The notes below the pieces were generated by a model that was not told the DNA's origin, did no database searches, and saw only the letters and a list, made by a program, of their open reading frames with translations. From Gloeobacterales cyanobacterium ES-bin-313 (lineage in GTDB: Bacteria; Cyanobacteriota; Cyanobacteriia; Gloeobacterales; Gloeobacteraceae), in NCBI GenBank assembly GCA_014379585.1, contig JACMLN010000099.1:37847-101846 (forward strand): 64,000 nucleotides of DNA. The letters are read 5' to 3'. The position numbers and the translations under genes were made by a program. Position 1 is the stretch's first letter. Every line of letters begins with the position of its first letter. Positions 26,719 through 36,385 of the stretch are shown piece after piece.

Positions 26719-26910
26719 TTGATAGCCAGTGCCTCACCCGCAAATCCACCCGATTGTCCACCCGCAAATCCACCCGATTGTCCACCCGCAAATCCACCCG
26801 ATTACACCCGATTATGTTTTTTCGAGCTGCATGATGGGTGGTGGGTTCGCAGTGAGCAAGGAATTGACCGAAGTTTCCCTTATTCCGAACTGAGATTTAT
26901 CTACGGGTAA
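26719..26910 (+). CDS. Small protein with PANPPDC repeats (uncertain)
   Basis: 63 residues from TTG 26719, just after upp. The first third is a repeat of about eight residues (PANPPDCP) made by the 24-bp tandem repeat at 26735-26813, and the rest is a compact aromatic-rich segment (CFFELHDGWWVRSEQGIDRS) that looks like real protein. The repeat unit is a multiple of three and keeps the frame. The start codon is weak, and the last ten bases overlap the end of hpnB. It may be a small gene or a remnant. Confidence 0.35.
   Translation: MIASASPANPPDCPPANPPDCPPANPPDYTRLCFFELHDGWWVRSEQGIDRSFPYSELRFIYG
26735..26813 (+). repeat. 24-bp tandem repeat, three units
   Basis: CACCCGCAAATCCACCCGATTGTC occurs at 26735 and 26759 without change, with a third, partly altered unit from 26783, then a short CACCCGATTA echo. 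There are no spacers, so it is not a CRISPR. Identical units indicate recent slippage expansion. Confidence 0.9.
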
Positions 26911-28043
26911 ACCCGTCCTTTCCAAGCGCCGCCTTCTCCGCGCCAGTAGCGTAGGGCTGAATCCACGGTCATTGCTGTGTACAAGGCACCAATCCCCGGC
27001 AATGCAAGACTCCAAAGAGGCGAACGACCATAAAAAAGCACTGTGGGCAAGTAAGCCAAAGCCATCAATCCCCAGCCGATCAGTCCTGCAAACATTAAAG
27101 CTGTATTCCCAATGAGAGCGCCCCAGGTAGCTGCTATTGGGGGAGTCAGGTAGAGCAAGGTCATGCCGAATAGGGTTCCGGCCAAAAGCCAGGGGGAATA
27201 ATCTAGTTGGCAGAAGGCCGTGCGCGCGACCATCCTCCAGATCTCTTCTAGGTCTGGGTAGGATCTGAGGCTGCGGGTTGTCTCACCTAGACCCAGCCAG
27301 AGTTGGCCACCTTGCTTTTTGACAGCGGCAGCCAGGGTGCAGTCGTCGATTAAAGTATTGCGAATCGCGTCGATTCCGCCAGCGCGTTCTAAAATCTCTC
27401 GCCCGACAAGAATGCAGCCCCCTGCAGCAGCGGCGGTGGGATTACTCGGATCGTTGACCCACTTGAAGGGGTAGAGCTTCATAAAGAAGAAGACGAAAGC
27501 CGGGATGAGGGCATGTTCCCAAAAACTGCGGCAGCGCAGGCGCACCATGAGGGACACGAGATCGAGATGTTCCGTCTGGGCTTTAACGACTAAGTAGCGT
27601 AGATTTTCGCTGTCGTGGCAAATATCTGCGTCGGTCAACAACCAAAAATCAGGTTGATACTGCTTCGCATACTGAATGCCTTGCTCCATCGCCCAGAGTT
27701 TCCCTGACCAACCCGCCGGAAGGGGAGAGCCAGAAAGCACCTGCAAGCGCTGCGTTGCGCCGTATTCCTCGGCGAGAGCGCGGGCAAGATCGGCGGTGCC
27801 ATCTTCGCTGCGGTCATCAATGAGGACGACACGGAAATCGCCTGGGTAGTGCTGGGTGAGTAACGATGGCAATGTTTCACTGAGCACCGATGCTTCATCT
27901 CGGGCAGGAACAATGGCACAGACCGAAGGCCAATGGTCTAATTCAGTTTGGTCAGCGGCCAGACGCACATCCGTCAACCAAAACCCACCCCGAAAAAGCA
28001 GCAGTCCGATCCAAATTGCAATTCCAAGCAGTGCGAAACCCAT
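26901..28043 (-). CDS. hpnB: Hopene-associated glycosyltransferase HpnB
   Basis: 380 residues from ATG 28043 (AGG lies 5 nt upstream); a TTG at 28070 overlaps the preceding terminator's T-run and is less likely. One N-terminal helix, a family-2 glycosyltransferase domain (VCAIVPARDEASVL, VVLIDDRSEDGT, PAGWSGKLWAMEQGI, LTDADICH, AAAAGGCILVGR, DDCTLAAAVKKQG) and three or four C-terminal helices. The order and motifs fit HpnB, found with hopanoid genes and thought to act on hopanoids or another membrane lipid; its exact reaction is not established. No other hopanoid genes are in the window. Confidence 0.82.
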   Translation of the reverse strand: MGFALLGIAIWIGLLLFRGGFWLTDVRLAADQTELDHWPSVCAIVPARDEASVLSETLPSLLTQHYPGDFRVVLIDDRSEDGTADLARALAEEYGATQRLQVLSGSPLPAGWSGKLWAMEQGIQYAKQYQPDFWLLTDADICHDSENLRYLVVKAQTEHLDLVSLMVRLRCRSFWEHALIPAFVFFFMKLYPFKWVNDPSNPTAAAAGGCILVGREILERAGGIDAIRNTLIDDCTLAAAVKKQGGQLWLGLGETTRSLRSYPDLEEIWRMVARTAFCQLDYSPWLLAGTLFGMTLLYLTPPIAATWGALIGNTALMFAGLIGWGLMALAYLPTVLFYGRSPLWSLALPGIGALYTAMTVDSALRYWRGEGGAWKGRVYP

Positions 28044-28068
28044 AAGACCTAATATCGCAAAAATTGCC

Positions 28069-28103
28069 AAAAAAAACCCGGCTGCTTAAAAAGCGTTACC
28101 GGG
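28069..28103 (-). terminator. Intrinsic terminator after the rubrerythrin gene
   Basis: On the minus strand CCCGG (28103-28099) pairs with CCGGG (28081-28077), with an inner GCTT/AAGC stem, followed by eight Ts. It lies between rubrerythrin and hpnB, so the two are probably separate transcripts. Confidence 0.6.
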
Positions 28104-28187
28104 CAGGGCTGTCGGATTGCTGAATTTAGAGTGCCCACTCCTCTTCAGCAACCTCATAGGTAGGCGTACCCATTGTGAGATCAGGAT

Positions 28188-28724
28188 CTAGGCAGTAACA
28201 AGGCGATCCAGAGCGCGCTGTACCCACTGCATGTGGCGTTGCTCAGAATGCACAATCTCGTCGAAGCGCTTCGCTACGTCCTCTTTGCCTTGCTCGCGAG
28301 CAAGCTTGGCGAAAGCAGGATAGGTACGGGTTGCTTCGATGGTTTCTACTTCCAAAGCGGTTTCGAGGGCGCGGCGCAAACCACGGGGATCGGTGCTCAC
28401 AACCTGCATTTGCTCTTCGATCTGAGCAACGAGGCGGCGGGCTTCGGTCGTCTCAGGGGTATCGGTCACTTCAAGGTGGGGATACAGTTCACGAAGCAAA
28501 TCAGCGTGTTCTTTTTCTTCGCGGGCAATCGCAGTGAACATACCAGCTACTTCCAGGTTGCCTGATTCAAGGGCAATCTTGGCAAAGGTTGGATACATGC
28601 TTTCGTGTTCGTAGATTTCTACTTCGATCGAAGAAGCTGCATTTAAATCTGTTTCATTGTGATAAACCGCTTCTTGAAAAAAACGGTCAATCCCCAAAAA
28701 ATCTTCTTGGCAATCTAAAGACAT
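28188..28724 (-). CDS. Rubrerythrin-like diiron protein (no rubredoxin domain)
   Basis: 178 residues made of two similar halves, each with an E-x6-YP-x-FAKxA segment (EHESMYPTFAKIALESGN and EATRTYPAFAKLAREQGK) and EExxH or EQRH ligands (AREEKEHADLL, HSEQRHMQWV). This is a ferritin-like four-helix bundle with a di-iron site of the rubrerythrin/symerythrin type. The C-terminal rubredoxin domain of classical rubrerythrin is missing. Such proteins reduce peroxide or protect against oxidative stress in the cytoplasm. It is divergent from murQ. Confidence 0.88.
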   Translation of the reverse strand: MSLDCQEDFLGIDRFFQEAVYHNETDLNAASSIEVEIYEHESMYPTFAKIALESGNLEVAGMFTAIAREEKEHADLLRELYPHLEVTDTPETTEARRLVAQIEEQMQVVSTDPRGLRRALETALEVETIEATRTYPAFAKLAREQGKEDVAKRFDEIVHSEQRHMQWVQRALDRLVTA

Positions 28725-28807
28725 GGGCTGAGTCCTCCATGAACCTAAAGTTAGGCGCTAGCTCCACGGATTCTAGGACATTTCGAGGGAGCCAGGGACT
28801 AGGATGA

Positions 28808-29827
28808 TTGTTAAGTTTTTTAGACAAACTTTTCAGAGTTTTACAAATTTTTGAGAGCTACACTCAGCAAGGAAATCCTAAGAGCCTGTCGTCGGTGAAT
28901 GAACCCCTCTCCCGTGCCCATCTGTTAACGGAACAAGTCCTCGCGGAAAGCAGCCATCTAGATACGCTGGATAGTCTTGCCATCGTCGAGTTGTTTTGTC
29001 GCGAGGATGGGCGGATCGTGCCCGCAATCTTGGCAGTGAAATCTGCCATCGCCCAGGCCATCGACCTGATTGCGGATCGCTTGAAGCAGGGTGGAAGACT
29101 TTTTTATGTTGGGGCTGGCACCAGCGGGCGACTCGGTGTCCTAGACGCAGCGGAGTGCCCACCGACCTTCTGTAGCGACCCAGAAATGGTGCAGGGAATC
29201 ATTGCTGGGGGTGCCTCCGCTCTGGTTCGTAGTGTCGAAGGGGCGGAGGATAGTTTCGAGACGGGCATTGCAGACTTACAGGCACGCGGAATCACCGCCA
29301 AAGATGTCGTCGTTGGGATCAGTGCGGGTGGAACAGCCCCCTACGTCCACGGTGCCCTCAGTGGTGCCCGCGAGGTTCAGGCGAAGACGATTTTTTTCGC
29401 CTGTGTTCCTTTTGAGCAAGTCCCTGAGCGTTGGGACATCGAGATTCGCCCCCTCGTTGGCCCTGAAATCTTGACTGGCTCTACCCGACTAAAAGCAGGC
29501 ACAGCCACCAAACTCGTCCTCAACATGCTCTCGACGGGAGCCATGGTGCACCTCGGCAAAACCTGGGGGAATCTGATGGTGGATGTGGCTGTGACCAATA
29601 TCAAATTGCGGGATCGGGGGATTCGCATTCTGACTACCCTCACAGAACTAGATCGCCCAGAAGCGACGGCACTCCTCGATGCCAGTGGCCTGCGAGTCAA
29701 AGTTGCCCTGCTCATGCACTGGCAGGGGATCGATGCTGCTCAAGCCGAAGCCTTGCTGGACAACTGTGGTGGACGGTTGCGGGAGGCTCTCACCTACGCA
29801 AAGGCAGAATCCTCGAAGTCGGTGTAG
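28808..29827 (+). CDS. murQ: N-acetylmuramic acid 6-phosphate etherase
   Basis: Cleaves the lactyl ether of MurNAc-6-phosphate in peptidoglycan recycling. The SIS-domain signature [20 protein letters not shown] is intact, as are [15 protein letters not shown] and the C-terminal helical hairpin typical of the family. The N-terminus is uncertain: TTG 28808 gives 339 aa with a non-family leader, and GTG 28895 gives about 310 aa with the usual start ([14 protein letters not shown]). The gene converges with secA and overlaps its 3' end by 34 bp. Confidence 0.92.
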   Translation: MLSFLDKLFRVLQIFESYTQQGNPKSLSSVNEPLSRAHLLTEQVLAESSHLDTLDSLAIVELFCREDGRIVPAILAVKSAIAQAIDLIADRLKQGGRLFYVGAGTSGRLGVLDAAECPPTFCSDPEMVQGIIAGGASALVRSVEGAEDSFETGIADLQARGITAKDVVVGISAGGTAPYVHGALSGAREVQAKTIFFACVPFEQVPERWDIEIRPLVGPEILTGSTRLKAGTATKLVLNMLSTGAMVHLGKTWGNLMVDVAVTNIKLRDRGIRILTTLTELDRPEATALLDASGLRVKVALLMHWQGIDAAQAEALLDNCGGRLREALTYAKAESSKSV

Positions 29828-32661
29828 TCATCATCCGGATCCGGCTGGACTGGGGCGTTGTACTGGGGTTGGAAGTGGTAAAGGGCAAAAACGACGTTGC
29901 GGCGAACTTCATCGAGCATCGCCAAGAACAGTTCGTAGCCTTCGTTCTTGTATTCGATCAGCGGATCTTTCTGGCCGTAGCCCCGTAGACCAATGGCCTC
30001 CCGGAGGGCATCCATCTGTTGAAGGTGCTCCCGCCAGAGTGAATCGATCTGATTCAAGATGAAGTAGCGCTCCGCTTCGCGCATTAGACCGGGCTGAACA
30101 GCATTGATATACTCTTCGCGGGTTTCGTAGGCGAGGCGGGCTTGCACTTTGAGATCTTCGAGGAGTTCCACTGCCGAGAGATCCAGAAGTTTCTGGGGAT
30201 CGAGCTGGTTTTCGAGCAGGGGAATCAACTCCTGCATGGCCTTGATCAAACCCTCGACATCCCACTCTTCGGGGGGCAATTCGGAATTGACGTGGCCATT
30301 GTAAATATCTTCGACAGTCTTTTCGGTGTACTCGCGCACCGCACCACTGAGATCCTCGCCCATCAACGCACGGCGGCGTTCAGCGTAGATCGCTGCGCGC
30401 TGGTTGTTCATCACTTCGTCGTACTCGAAGACCTGCTTGCGTTGGTCGTAGAAAAACGTCTCAACTTTCTTCTGGGCATTTTCGAGGCTCTTGGTCAACA
30501 TTCCCGATTCGATGGGCATGTCTTCTTCGACCTTGAAAGCTTCCATCAGACCTGCGACCCGCTCGCCCCCGAAGATGCGCAACAAGTTGTCGCCCAAGGA
30601 CAGATAGAAGCGCGTCGAGCCAGGATCCCCTTGCCGTCCGGCGCGACCACGCAACTGGTTATCGACGCGGCGCGATTCGTGGCGCTCGGTACCGATCACA
30701 TGCAGACCACCGAGGCGAATCACTTCGTTGTGCTCCGCATCGGTGACTTTTTGATACTCTTTGTAGATCAGCCGATAGACTTCTCGCAGTTTGGCAACCA
30801 CTGCATCAGTGGTCGGTGCTTTCTCCGCCGCCACTGCAATTAACTCTTCGACCTGCAAAGCAGGCAAAGAGTCAGCTCCGAGGGTCTGAACAGCAAATTC
30901 CACCGCTGTTTGCAGTTCAGTCTGGGTCTGGGGAGACAAGTCACAAGGGAAAAGACTCGCTGAAGGCAAAGCACGCTTCTTCGCAGCATTTCCAGCACCG
31001 TCACCACCCGATAGCACCATCATCATCGGCGAGATCGTGTCTTCATCGTCGATCACAAGTACGGGAAAGAGCACTTCTTTGAGTTTGAGGCGGGCCATGT
31101 AGTCAGCATTGCCGCCAAGCAAAATATCTGTACCCCGACCTGCCATGTTGGTGGCAATAGTCACTGCTTTTTTGCGGCCTGCTTGGGCAACGATCTCCGA
31201 CTCGCGCTCGACATTCTCGGGCTTGGCGTTGAGCAAGTTATGGGCAATGCCGCGCTGGGCAAGAATCTTGGCGAGGACTTCAGACTTCTCGACGGAAGTG
31301 GTTCCGACGAGGACTGGGCGACCCTGCTGGTGCATCTCGGCGATCTCGTTGGCAACTGCGTTCCACTTGCCGTCTTCATTTTTGTAGACTTGGTCGGGCA
31401 AATCGCCGCGAATTACTTTTTTGTGGGTGGGGACGCGGGTGACTTCTAGACCGTAGATCTTGCCAAACTCGGCTTCTTCGGTGACCGCAGTCCCGGTCAT
31501 CCCAGCCAGTTTGGGATAGAGCAAGAAGAAATTCTGATAGGTGATCGAAGCGAGAGTTTGCGTTTCGTTTTGAATCGAAGTGTTTTCTTTGGCTTCGACT
31601 GCTTGGTGCAGACCTTCTGACCAGCGACGACCGGGCATGACGCGTCCGGTAAATTCATCGACAATCACCACTTCGTCGTTGCGAACGATATAGTTCACAT
31701 CTTTCAAGAACAGTTCTTTCGCCTTGACTGCATTGAATACGTAGTGCGCCCAGGGATCGCGGGGATTGAAGAGGTCGTCGGTATCGAGAAATTGCTCTGC
31801 CGCGATATAGCCTTCGTCGGTGAGGGTGACATTGCGCTGCTTTTCATCGACTTCGTAGTGGGTTTCGCGCTTGAGAGCCATGGCCACTTCGTTCGCCCGC
31901 AGGTATTTCTCGGCAGGCTTGGAGACCATCCCCGAAATAATCAAAGGCGTGCGGGCTTCGTCGATGAGGATCGAGTCCACTTCGTCGATGACGCAGTAGT
32001 TGAAGGGGCGCTGCACCATCTCGCCAAAGCTGTTGGCCATGTTGTCGCGCAGATAGTCAAAGCCCAATTCGGAGTTGGTGGCGTAGGTGATGTCGGCAGC
32101 GTAGTTCTCTTGGCGTTCACTCGGCTCCATGCCTGACTGAATCAAGCCAACGGTTAGTCCTAAAAAGCGGTGTACCTGTCCCATCCACTCCGAGTCGCGG
32201 CGGGCCAGATAGTCGTTGACTGTGACGATGTGCACCCCCCGACCAGGCAGCGCGTTCAAGTAGGCAGGCAAAGTCGAAACCAACGTTTTGCCTTCCCCAG
32301 TCTTCATTTCAGCGATCTGCCCTTCGTGGAGGATCATCCCCCCGACCATCTGTTCGTCGTAGTGGCGCATTCCTAGCACCCGCTTGCCTGCTTCGCGCAC
32401 GACTGCGTAGGCTTCCACCACCACATCCGCAAGCGCCGCATCCAGCTTCTGGCGTTGCTCCCGTAGAGACAATTTATCCAGATCCACCCCTTCGAGCTGC
32501 TTGGCGATCCGTGCCTTAAAATCTTCAGTCTTGGCGCGCAGTTGCTCGTCCGAAAGTGCCGCCATCTCGTCTTCGAGAGAACTGATCAGCGCTACATTCG
32601 ACTGATACTTCTTGACTTTGCGCTCTTGTGGGTCGCCAAAAAGCTTCTTGAGTAACTGCAT
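29794..32661 (-). CDS. secA: Preprotein translocase ATPase SecA
   Basis: 955 residues. It drives preproteins through SecYEG using ATP. Visible are the Walker A region [21 protein letters not shown] (DEAD-type Walker B), [14 protein letters not shown] and [11 protein letters not shown]. It has the long insertion in the second ATPase domain (around [17 protein letters not shown]) that is usual in cyanobacteria, and like them it lacks the C-terminal zinc-binding tail, ending acidic ([11 protein letters not shown]). It follows the Fur-type regulator gene on the same strand by 60 bp. Confidence 0.97.
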   Translation of the reverse strand: MQLLKKLFGDPQERKVKKYQSNVALISSLEDEMAALSDEQLRAKTEDFKARIAKQLEGVDLDKLSLREQRQKLDAALADVVVEAYAVVREAGKRVLGMRHYDEQMVGGMILHEGQIAEMKTGEGKTLVSTLPAYLNALPGRGVHIVTVNDYLARRDSEWMGQVHRFLGLTVGLIQSGMEPSERQENYAADITYATNSELGFDYLRDNMANSFGEMVQRPFNYCVIDEVDSILIDEARTPLIISGMVSKPAEKYLRANEVAMALKRETHYEVDEKQRNVTLTDEGYIAAEQFLDTDDLFNPRDPWAHYVFNAVKAKELFLKDVNYIVRNDEVVIVDEFTGRVMPGRRWSEGLHQAVEAKENTSIQNETQTLASITYQNFFLLYPKLAGMTGTAVTEEAEFGKIYGLEVTRVPTHKKVIRGDLPDQVYKNEDGKWNAVANEIAEMHQQGRPVLVGTTSVEKSEVLAKILAQRGIAHNLLNAKPENVERESEIVAQAGRKKAVTIATNMAGRGTDILLGGNADYMARLKLKEVLFPVLVIDDEDTISPMMMVLSGGDGAGNAAKKRALPSASLFPCDLSPQTQTELQTAVEFAVQTLGADSLPALQVEELIAVAAEKAPTTDAVVAKLREVYRLIYKEYQKVTDAEHNEVIRLGGLHVIGTERHESRRVDNQLRGRAGRQGDPGSTRFYLSLGDNLLRIFGGERVAGLMEAFKVEEDMPIESGMLTKSLENAQKKVETFFYDQRKQVFEYDEVMNNQRAAIYAERRRALMGEDLSGAVREYTEKTVEDIYNGHVNSELPPEEWDVEGLIKAMQELIPLLENQLDPQKLLDLSAVELLEDLKVQARLAYETREEYINAVQPGLMREAERYFILNQIDSLWREHLQQMDALREAIGLRGYGQKDPLIEYKNEGYELFLAMLDEVRRNVVFALYHFQPQYNAPVQPDPDDDYTDFEDSAFA

Positions 32662-32721
32662 ACTGCCTGCTGGGTTAAATTAATTTGATTTTACCCCACA
32701 GACCCCCCGGCTCCCTCGATA

Positions 32722-33135
32722 TTAACGATTCCGACAGTGACGACAAACCCCTCTGACGATCACTTCGATGTTTTCGACCACAGGGCATTGGGCACTGAGG
32801 GCTTCGTGGTTGAGATTGCCGAACAGTTTCCAGTCGAGGTCTTCGAGCTTGCCGCACTGGCTGCAGATGAAATGGTGGTGCGGATCGATATTCGCGTCGT
32901 AGCGCAAAACGCCCGCTTCGTGGGTGACTTCATGGACAAGACCGACATCCCGCAATGTGTTGAGGGTGTTGTACACCGTCGCCCGCGAAGTCATCGGCAG
33001 ATCTCGATTGAGTTGCTCGATCACTTCGTCCGCCGTCGGGTGGATCGTCGTGTGCTGCAAAAATTTGAGGATGGCGTAGCGCTGGGGAGTAATTTTCAAC
33101 CCCTTGCGCTCAAGGAGCATGGATGGATCGACCAT
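32722..33135 (-). CDS. Fur/PerR-family metalloregulator
   Basis: 137 residues from ATG 33135 (a TTG at 33144 would add three). The N-terminal winged helix (TPQRYAILKFLQHTTIHPTA, SRATVYNTLNTL) precedes a dimerisation and metal domain with HHHFICSQCGK and a terminal CRHC pair, so both cysteine pairs of the structural zinc site are present. The motif RYDANIDPHHHFIC is more like PerR than Fur, which suggests peroxide sensing, but sequence alone does not decide. It is divergent from murD, with about 120 bp between them. Confidence 0.9.
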   Translation of the reverse strand: MVDPSMLLERKGLKITPQRYAILKFLQHTTIHPTADEVIEQLNRDLPMTSRATVYNTLNTLRDVGLVHEVTHEAGVLRYDANIDPHHHFICSQCGKLEDLDWKLFGNLNHEALSAQCPVVENIEVIVRGVCRHCRNR

Positions 33136-33253
33136 AGGAGACAACCAAACGACGTTAAGGAAAAAGCATCTCTCTTTAGAATAGATCTAGTTTGAGAAAG
33201 CTTCAAGGCACAGAGGGCCTAATCTCCCGTAAACTGACAAGTCAGAATTCAGT

Positions 33254-34582
33254 TTGGTGCAGGTGAAGCGAGCAGATATTGTCGGAGCGGGAAAATCAGG
33301 ACAGGCGGCGGCGGCGGCACTGCATAAAAAAGGATTTCAAGTAATTCTTTGGGATCGTCAGGATTCTGAAACGCTTAGAAGCGTGCAACGAAGCTTGGAA
33401 ACTGAAGGGATTACCGTCGAGCTTGGCCAAGACTATTCCCCAGATCCAACTACAGCCTTGATCGTCGTCAGTCCTGGTGTGCCCTGGAATCATCGAGGTT
33501 TGGAGGCGGCACGACAACAGGGCATTTCGGTGATTGGCGAGGCGCAATTGGCATGGCAATTGCTCCCAAAATGTCCCTGGATCGCCGTCACCGGTACCAA
33601 CGGCAAGACCACCACCACGGCCTTGATCGGCGAGATCTTTCAAGAAGCTGGGCTGAATGCGCCTACCTGCGGAAACATCGGTCGCCCGATCTGCGATCTT
33701 GTCCTTTGCGAAGAAAGGCCGGACTGGGTGATTGCCGAGTTGAGCAGCTATCAAATTGAAAGTTCTCCCCAAGTTGCGCCTCAGATTGCGGTTTGGACGA
33801 CTTTTACTCCCGACCATCTGGAGCGCCACGGTACTGTCGAAAATTATGCCGCGATCAAGGCAAGCCTGATTGAACGCGCGCAGTGCGGAATTTTAAATGG
33901 AGACGATCCATTTTTGCGCCAACACATTCAGCCCGATCAGCTCTGGACTTCTACCCATGAAAAAGCGTCCGTTTGGATCAACGAGGGTCAGATCATGATC
34001 GAGGCAGAGCCACTGATGGCGGTATCCGAGATCATGATCCCCGGCAACCACAACCTCCAGAATGTATTGATGGCCGTCGCCGTGGCATGGCAAGCAGGCA
34101 TCCCAAGACCAAGCATCATCAAGGCGATCCAACGTTTCTTGGGCGTTCCTCATCGCTTGCAGATGGCGGGCACCCTTGCAAACATCCGATTTTTCAACGA
34201 TTCCAAAGCCACCAATTACGACGCTGCGTTGGTTGCTTTGCAGGCCATTCAAGGGCCGACGGTGCTGATCTGTGGTGGAGAGGCAAAAAAAGGCGATCCC
34301 CAACTCTGGTTAGAAGCGATCGATCAGTGGTGCGTGGCGGTTGTCTTGATCGGTACAGCGAGTGCGCTGTTTGGTGCATGGCTCGCCGAGCGTCAATTCC
34401 CCTCAATTGACTATGCCGAAACCCTCGACAGAGCAGTCCCCACAGCTTTTGCGTTAGCCCAACAAAAAGGCGCAAGACAAGTGCTTCTCTCACCTGCATG
34501 CGCCAGTTTTGATCAGTTCAAAAATTTTGAAGCGCGGGGCGAACAGTTTTGCGCCCTCGTGGCATCACTCAGTGGGAATTAA
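33254..34582 (+). CDS. murD: UDP-N-acetylmuramoyl-L-alanine:D-glutamate ligase
   Basis: Adds D-Glu to UDP-MurNAc-L-Ala in peptidoglycan synthesis. 442 residues, normal for MurD: an N-terminal Rossmann domain (DIVGAGKSGQAAAAAL), the ATP loop VTGTNGKTTTTALIGE, the centre LSSYQIESS and HLERHGTVENYAAIK, and the C-terminal domain with FFNDSKATNYDAA and LSPACASFDQFKNFEARGEQF. The start is TTG 33254 or one of two GTG codons within 9 bp; none has a clear ribosome site. Its last four bases overlap the convergent small gene. Confidence 0.96.
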   Translation: MVQVKRADIVGAGKSGQAAAAALHKKGFQVILWDRQDSETLRSVQRSLETEGITVELGQDYSPDPTTALIVVSPGVPWNHRGLEAARQQGISVIGEAQLAWQLLPKCPWIAVTGTNGKTTTTALIGEIFQEAGLNAPTCGNIGRPICDLVLCEERPDWVIAELSSYQIESSPQVAPQIAVWTTFTPDHLERHGTVENYAAIKASLIERAQCGILNGDDPFLRQHIQPDQLWTSTHEKASVWINEGQIMIEAEPLMAVSEIMIPGNHNLQNVLMAVAVAWQAGIPRPSIIKAIQRFLGVPHRLQMAGTLANIRFFNDSKATNYDAALVALQAIQGPTVLICGGEAKKGDPQLWLEAIDQWCVAVVLIGTASALFGAWLAERQFPSIDYAETLDRAVPTAFALAQQKGARQVLLSPACASFDQFKNFEARGEQFCALVASLSGN

Positions 34583-34674
34583 GCGTCTTTTTCAATAAAG
34601 ACAAACAGCGCCGCTGTGACCATAAAAGGCACGACGAGGGTTGTCACAATCACCAGCCACGGATAGTAATGCAT
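34579..34674 (-). CDS. 31-residue single-helix protein, PsaI/PsaZ-like photosystem I subunit candidate
   Basis: ATG 34674 to TAA 34579 encodes a product that starts MHYYPWLVIVTT and ends LFVFIEKDA: one hydrophobic helix of about 22 residues with a short charged tail. An AAGGTG-type ribosome site lies just upstream and a TATAGT box near 34709-34714. The layout and the end (P, aliphatic run, LF-x-F-IE) resemble PsaI. Gloeobacter photosystem I is known to lack PsaI and to carry a distinct small subunit, PsaZ, so this could be that protein. It is convergent with murD. Other small membrane peptides cannot be excluded. Confidence 0.6.
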   Translation of the reverse strand: MHYYPWLVIVTTLVVPFMVTAALFVFIEKDA

Positions 34675-34990
34675 AGTTACACCTTTGTGTTTGTCACTTC
34701 GAGATCAAACTATAACCCTTGAAGGTGACTGGACTGAGCAGTTGCTTCACAGTTGTTAACATGCCAAATTCCACAAACCGATTGTCTCCAGCTTCAAACT
34801 GTCTGGTACTTTGCTATATGCGCTTAGTCGCACCCATGCCTCAAGTCTGGAGACGTTCTTCGGGAAACGGGTATTCGTGTATTGAGACGGGGACTATTCA
34901 GTACCTATCCTGACAAGGTTGCAAAAAATCGATGGGTACACTCTCCCTAGCGGCAGGATGCTCGCTATACCGTGTATCTTCTGTGTATTT
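34675..34990. other. Intergenic region before the pseudokinase
   Basis: No convincing gene. The left end holds the likely promoter of the 31-residue protein on the minus strand (TATAGT on that strand near 34709-34714). The rest precedes the pseudokinase gene, whose frame is open back to 34919 but without family-like residues or a clear ribosome site. Confidence 0.5.
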
Positions 34991-36349
34991 ATGAGTATTA
35001 ACCGCAATGCTTTCGCCGGCAAGTTGCTCGATTCTCGCTACAAACTTTTTGTAGAACTTGCTATTGATCAGCCCGTCAGTGGCTTATTCATGGGACAAGA
35101 CAGCCGCACCCAGAGCAACGTCTACGTTCGCCTCCTCAGTGGCCCTGAGCAAAACTATGCGAACTATGCAGGGACTATTGAGAACTGCCTAAGCCTTAAG
35201 GATCAGCGCATTGTCGATATCGCCCATTATGGCCATACTGAAGATTTGGTGTACTACGTCATTCCCATTGAAGTTGGATTAAGCCAGTACCGCACTTTGG
35301 CGGAGGTCTTGCGCCAGGAAGGCAGCCTGAGTATCAAGCGCGCGATCAATATCGCCAGCCAGTTAGCCGCCGGACTTGAACATGCGGCACTCAAAGGGGT
35401 CATTCATGGCAACCTCACCCCGAAATCCATCTTGTTGTCTGGAACTGAGCAACAAGGCGAGCAAGTCAAAATTTGGGACTTTGGGACTGCTGCTGGCGTG
35501 CCAACTCCCTACACAGCCCGCTACTGTGCGCCAGAACGCCTGAATGGTCAGTCTGCTGAGGTTCGTTCAGATATCTACAGCCTTGGGGTCATTCTCTATG
35601 AAATTTGCACAGGGCAGTTGCCAATCTTAGCGGTCAGCGCCGATGTTGAGAGTTGGAAGCTCTCCCACAACCGCGCTATTCCACGTTCTTGTAAAGAAGC
35701 CCAGCCAGCAGTCCCAGACTATTTGGCTGAGTTGATTATGGACTGCCTGAAGAAAGAACCTGCTCGTCGACCCCAGTCAATGAGTAGTGTCTTTCAAATT
35801 CTCTGCACGCCGCCCAAGCGCCCTAGTACCAAGCCGCGCAGTGAAGAGACAAGCAACCGTCAAAAGCAGCCATTGCCCCTTGTTGCAGGTTTGATCGGTG
35901 CAGTTGTTTTAGGGGGCAGCCTTTGGGGCGTTAGCCAAAGTTTAGGACGCAAAACCACATCTGCACCTCAAGCCGAAGCGCAAGCCCAAGTCCAAGCTCA
36001 ACCGCTTGCCATAACCCCGAAAGTACCTGTCAAGAGTTTCACTGCGGTCAAACCCCCATTACCTCCCAAAATCGAAACAGTGGTTGCAGTGCTTCCAAAA
36101 CCGAAGCGGTCTACAGAAGTAGCGGATCTGCCAAGACCCAAAGAGGCTGGAATCGTGCCACGCAAACGCATCGCCGCTGAACCTGCACCGGAAATAGTCG
36201 CTCCCTTGCGCTTTGCCCCTGAGCCTGTCGAAGCAGCACTTAAAAGTTCTCCTCACCCAGTGGAAACAATCAGTGGGCTGAAAAGTTCTCCTCAGCCAGT
36301 CGGCGAGGTCGCTGCCCTGCGGGGCGCTCCGACGCCGTTGAAACCGTAA
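34991..36349 (+). CDS. Membrane-anchored PknB-type pseudokinase with proline-rich extracytoplasmic tail
   Basis: 452 residues from ATG 34991 (the frame extends to 34919). Residues ~12-270 have a Ser/Thr kinase fold: DFG is kept (163-165), as are CAPER and DIYSLGVILYEICTG. However, the catalytic loop reads HGNLTP (139-144) instead of HRDLKP, replacing the catalytic Asp with Asn, and no VAIK-type lysine is evident. It is therefore predicted inactive or atypical. A membrane helix (~296-316) is followed by an Ala/Pro-rich tail ending in four L-x3-PxPV-like repeats (405-452). It may act as a sensor or scaffold at the envelope. The next gene is a glycosyltransferase, 36 bp away. Confidence 0.85.
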   Translation: MSINRNAFAGKLLDSRYKLFVELAIDQPVSGLFMGQDSRTQSNVYVRLLSGPEQNYANYAGTIENCLSLKDQRIVDIAHYGHTEDLVYYVIPIEVGLSQYRTLAEVLRQEGSLSIKRAINIASQLAAGLEHAALKGVIHGNLTPKSILLSGTEQQGEQVKIWDFGTAAGVPTPYTARYCAPERLNGQSAEVRSDIYSLGVILYEICTGQLPILAVSADVESWKLSHNRAIPRSCKEAQPAVPDYLAELIMDCLKKEPARRPQSMSSVFQILCTPPKRPSTKPRSEETSNRQKQPLPLVAGLIGAVVLGGSLWGVSQSLGRKTTSAPQAEAQAQVQAQPLAITPKVPVKSFTAVKPPLPPKIETVVAVLPKPKRSTEVADLPRPKEAGIVPRKRIAAEPAPEIVAPLRFAPEPVEAALKSSPHPVETISGLKSSPQPVGEVAALRGAPTPLKP

Positions 36350-36385
36350 AAAGCTAGGATGCTTTGAGTTCTTCAAGCCACTTCG

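Noticed and set aside
26735..26813. Possible CRISPR array
   Set aside because: Units are directly adjacent without unique spacers and the array is only three units long; it is a simple tandem repeat.
28131..28175. 15-codon frame (MGTPTYEVAEEEWAL) after rubrerythrin on the minus strand
   Set aside because: Very short, with no convincing ribosome site; it could be a peptide but cannot be supported from sequence alone.
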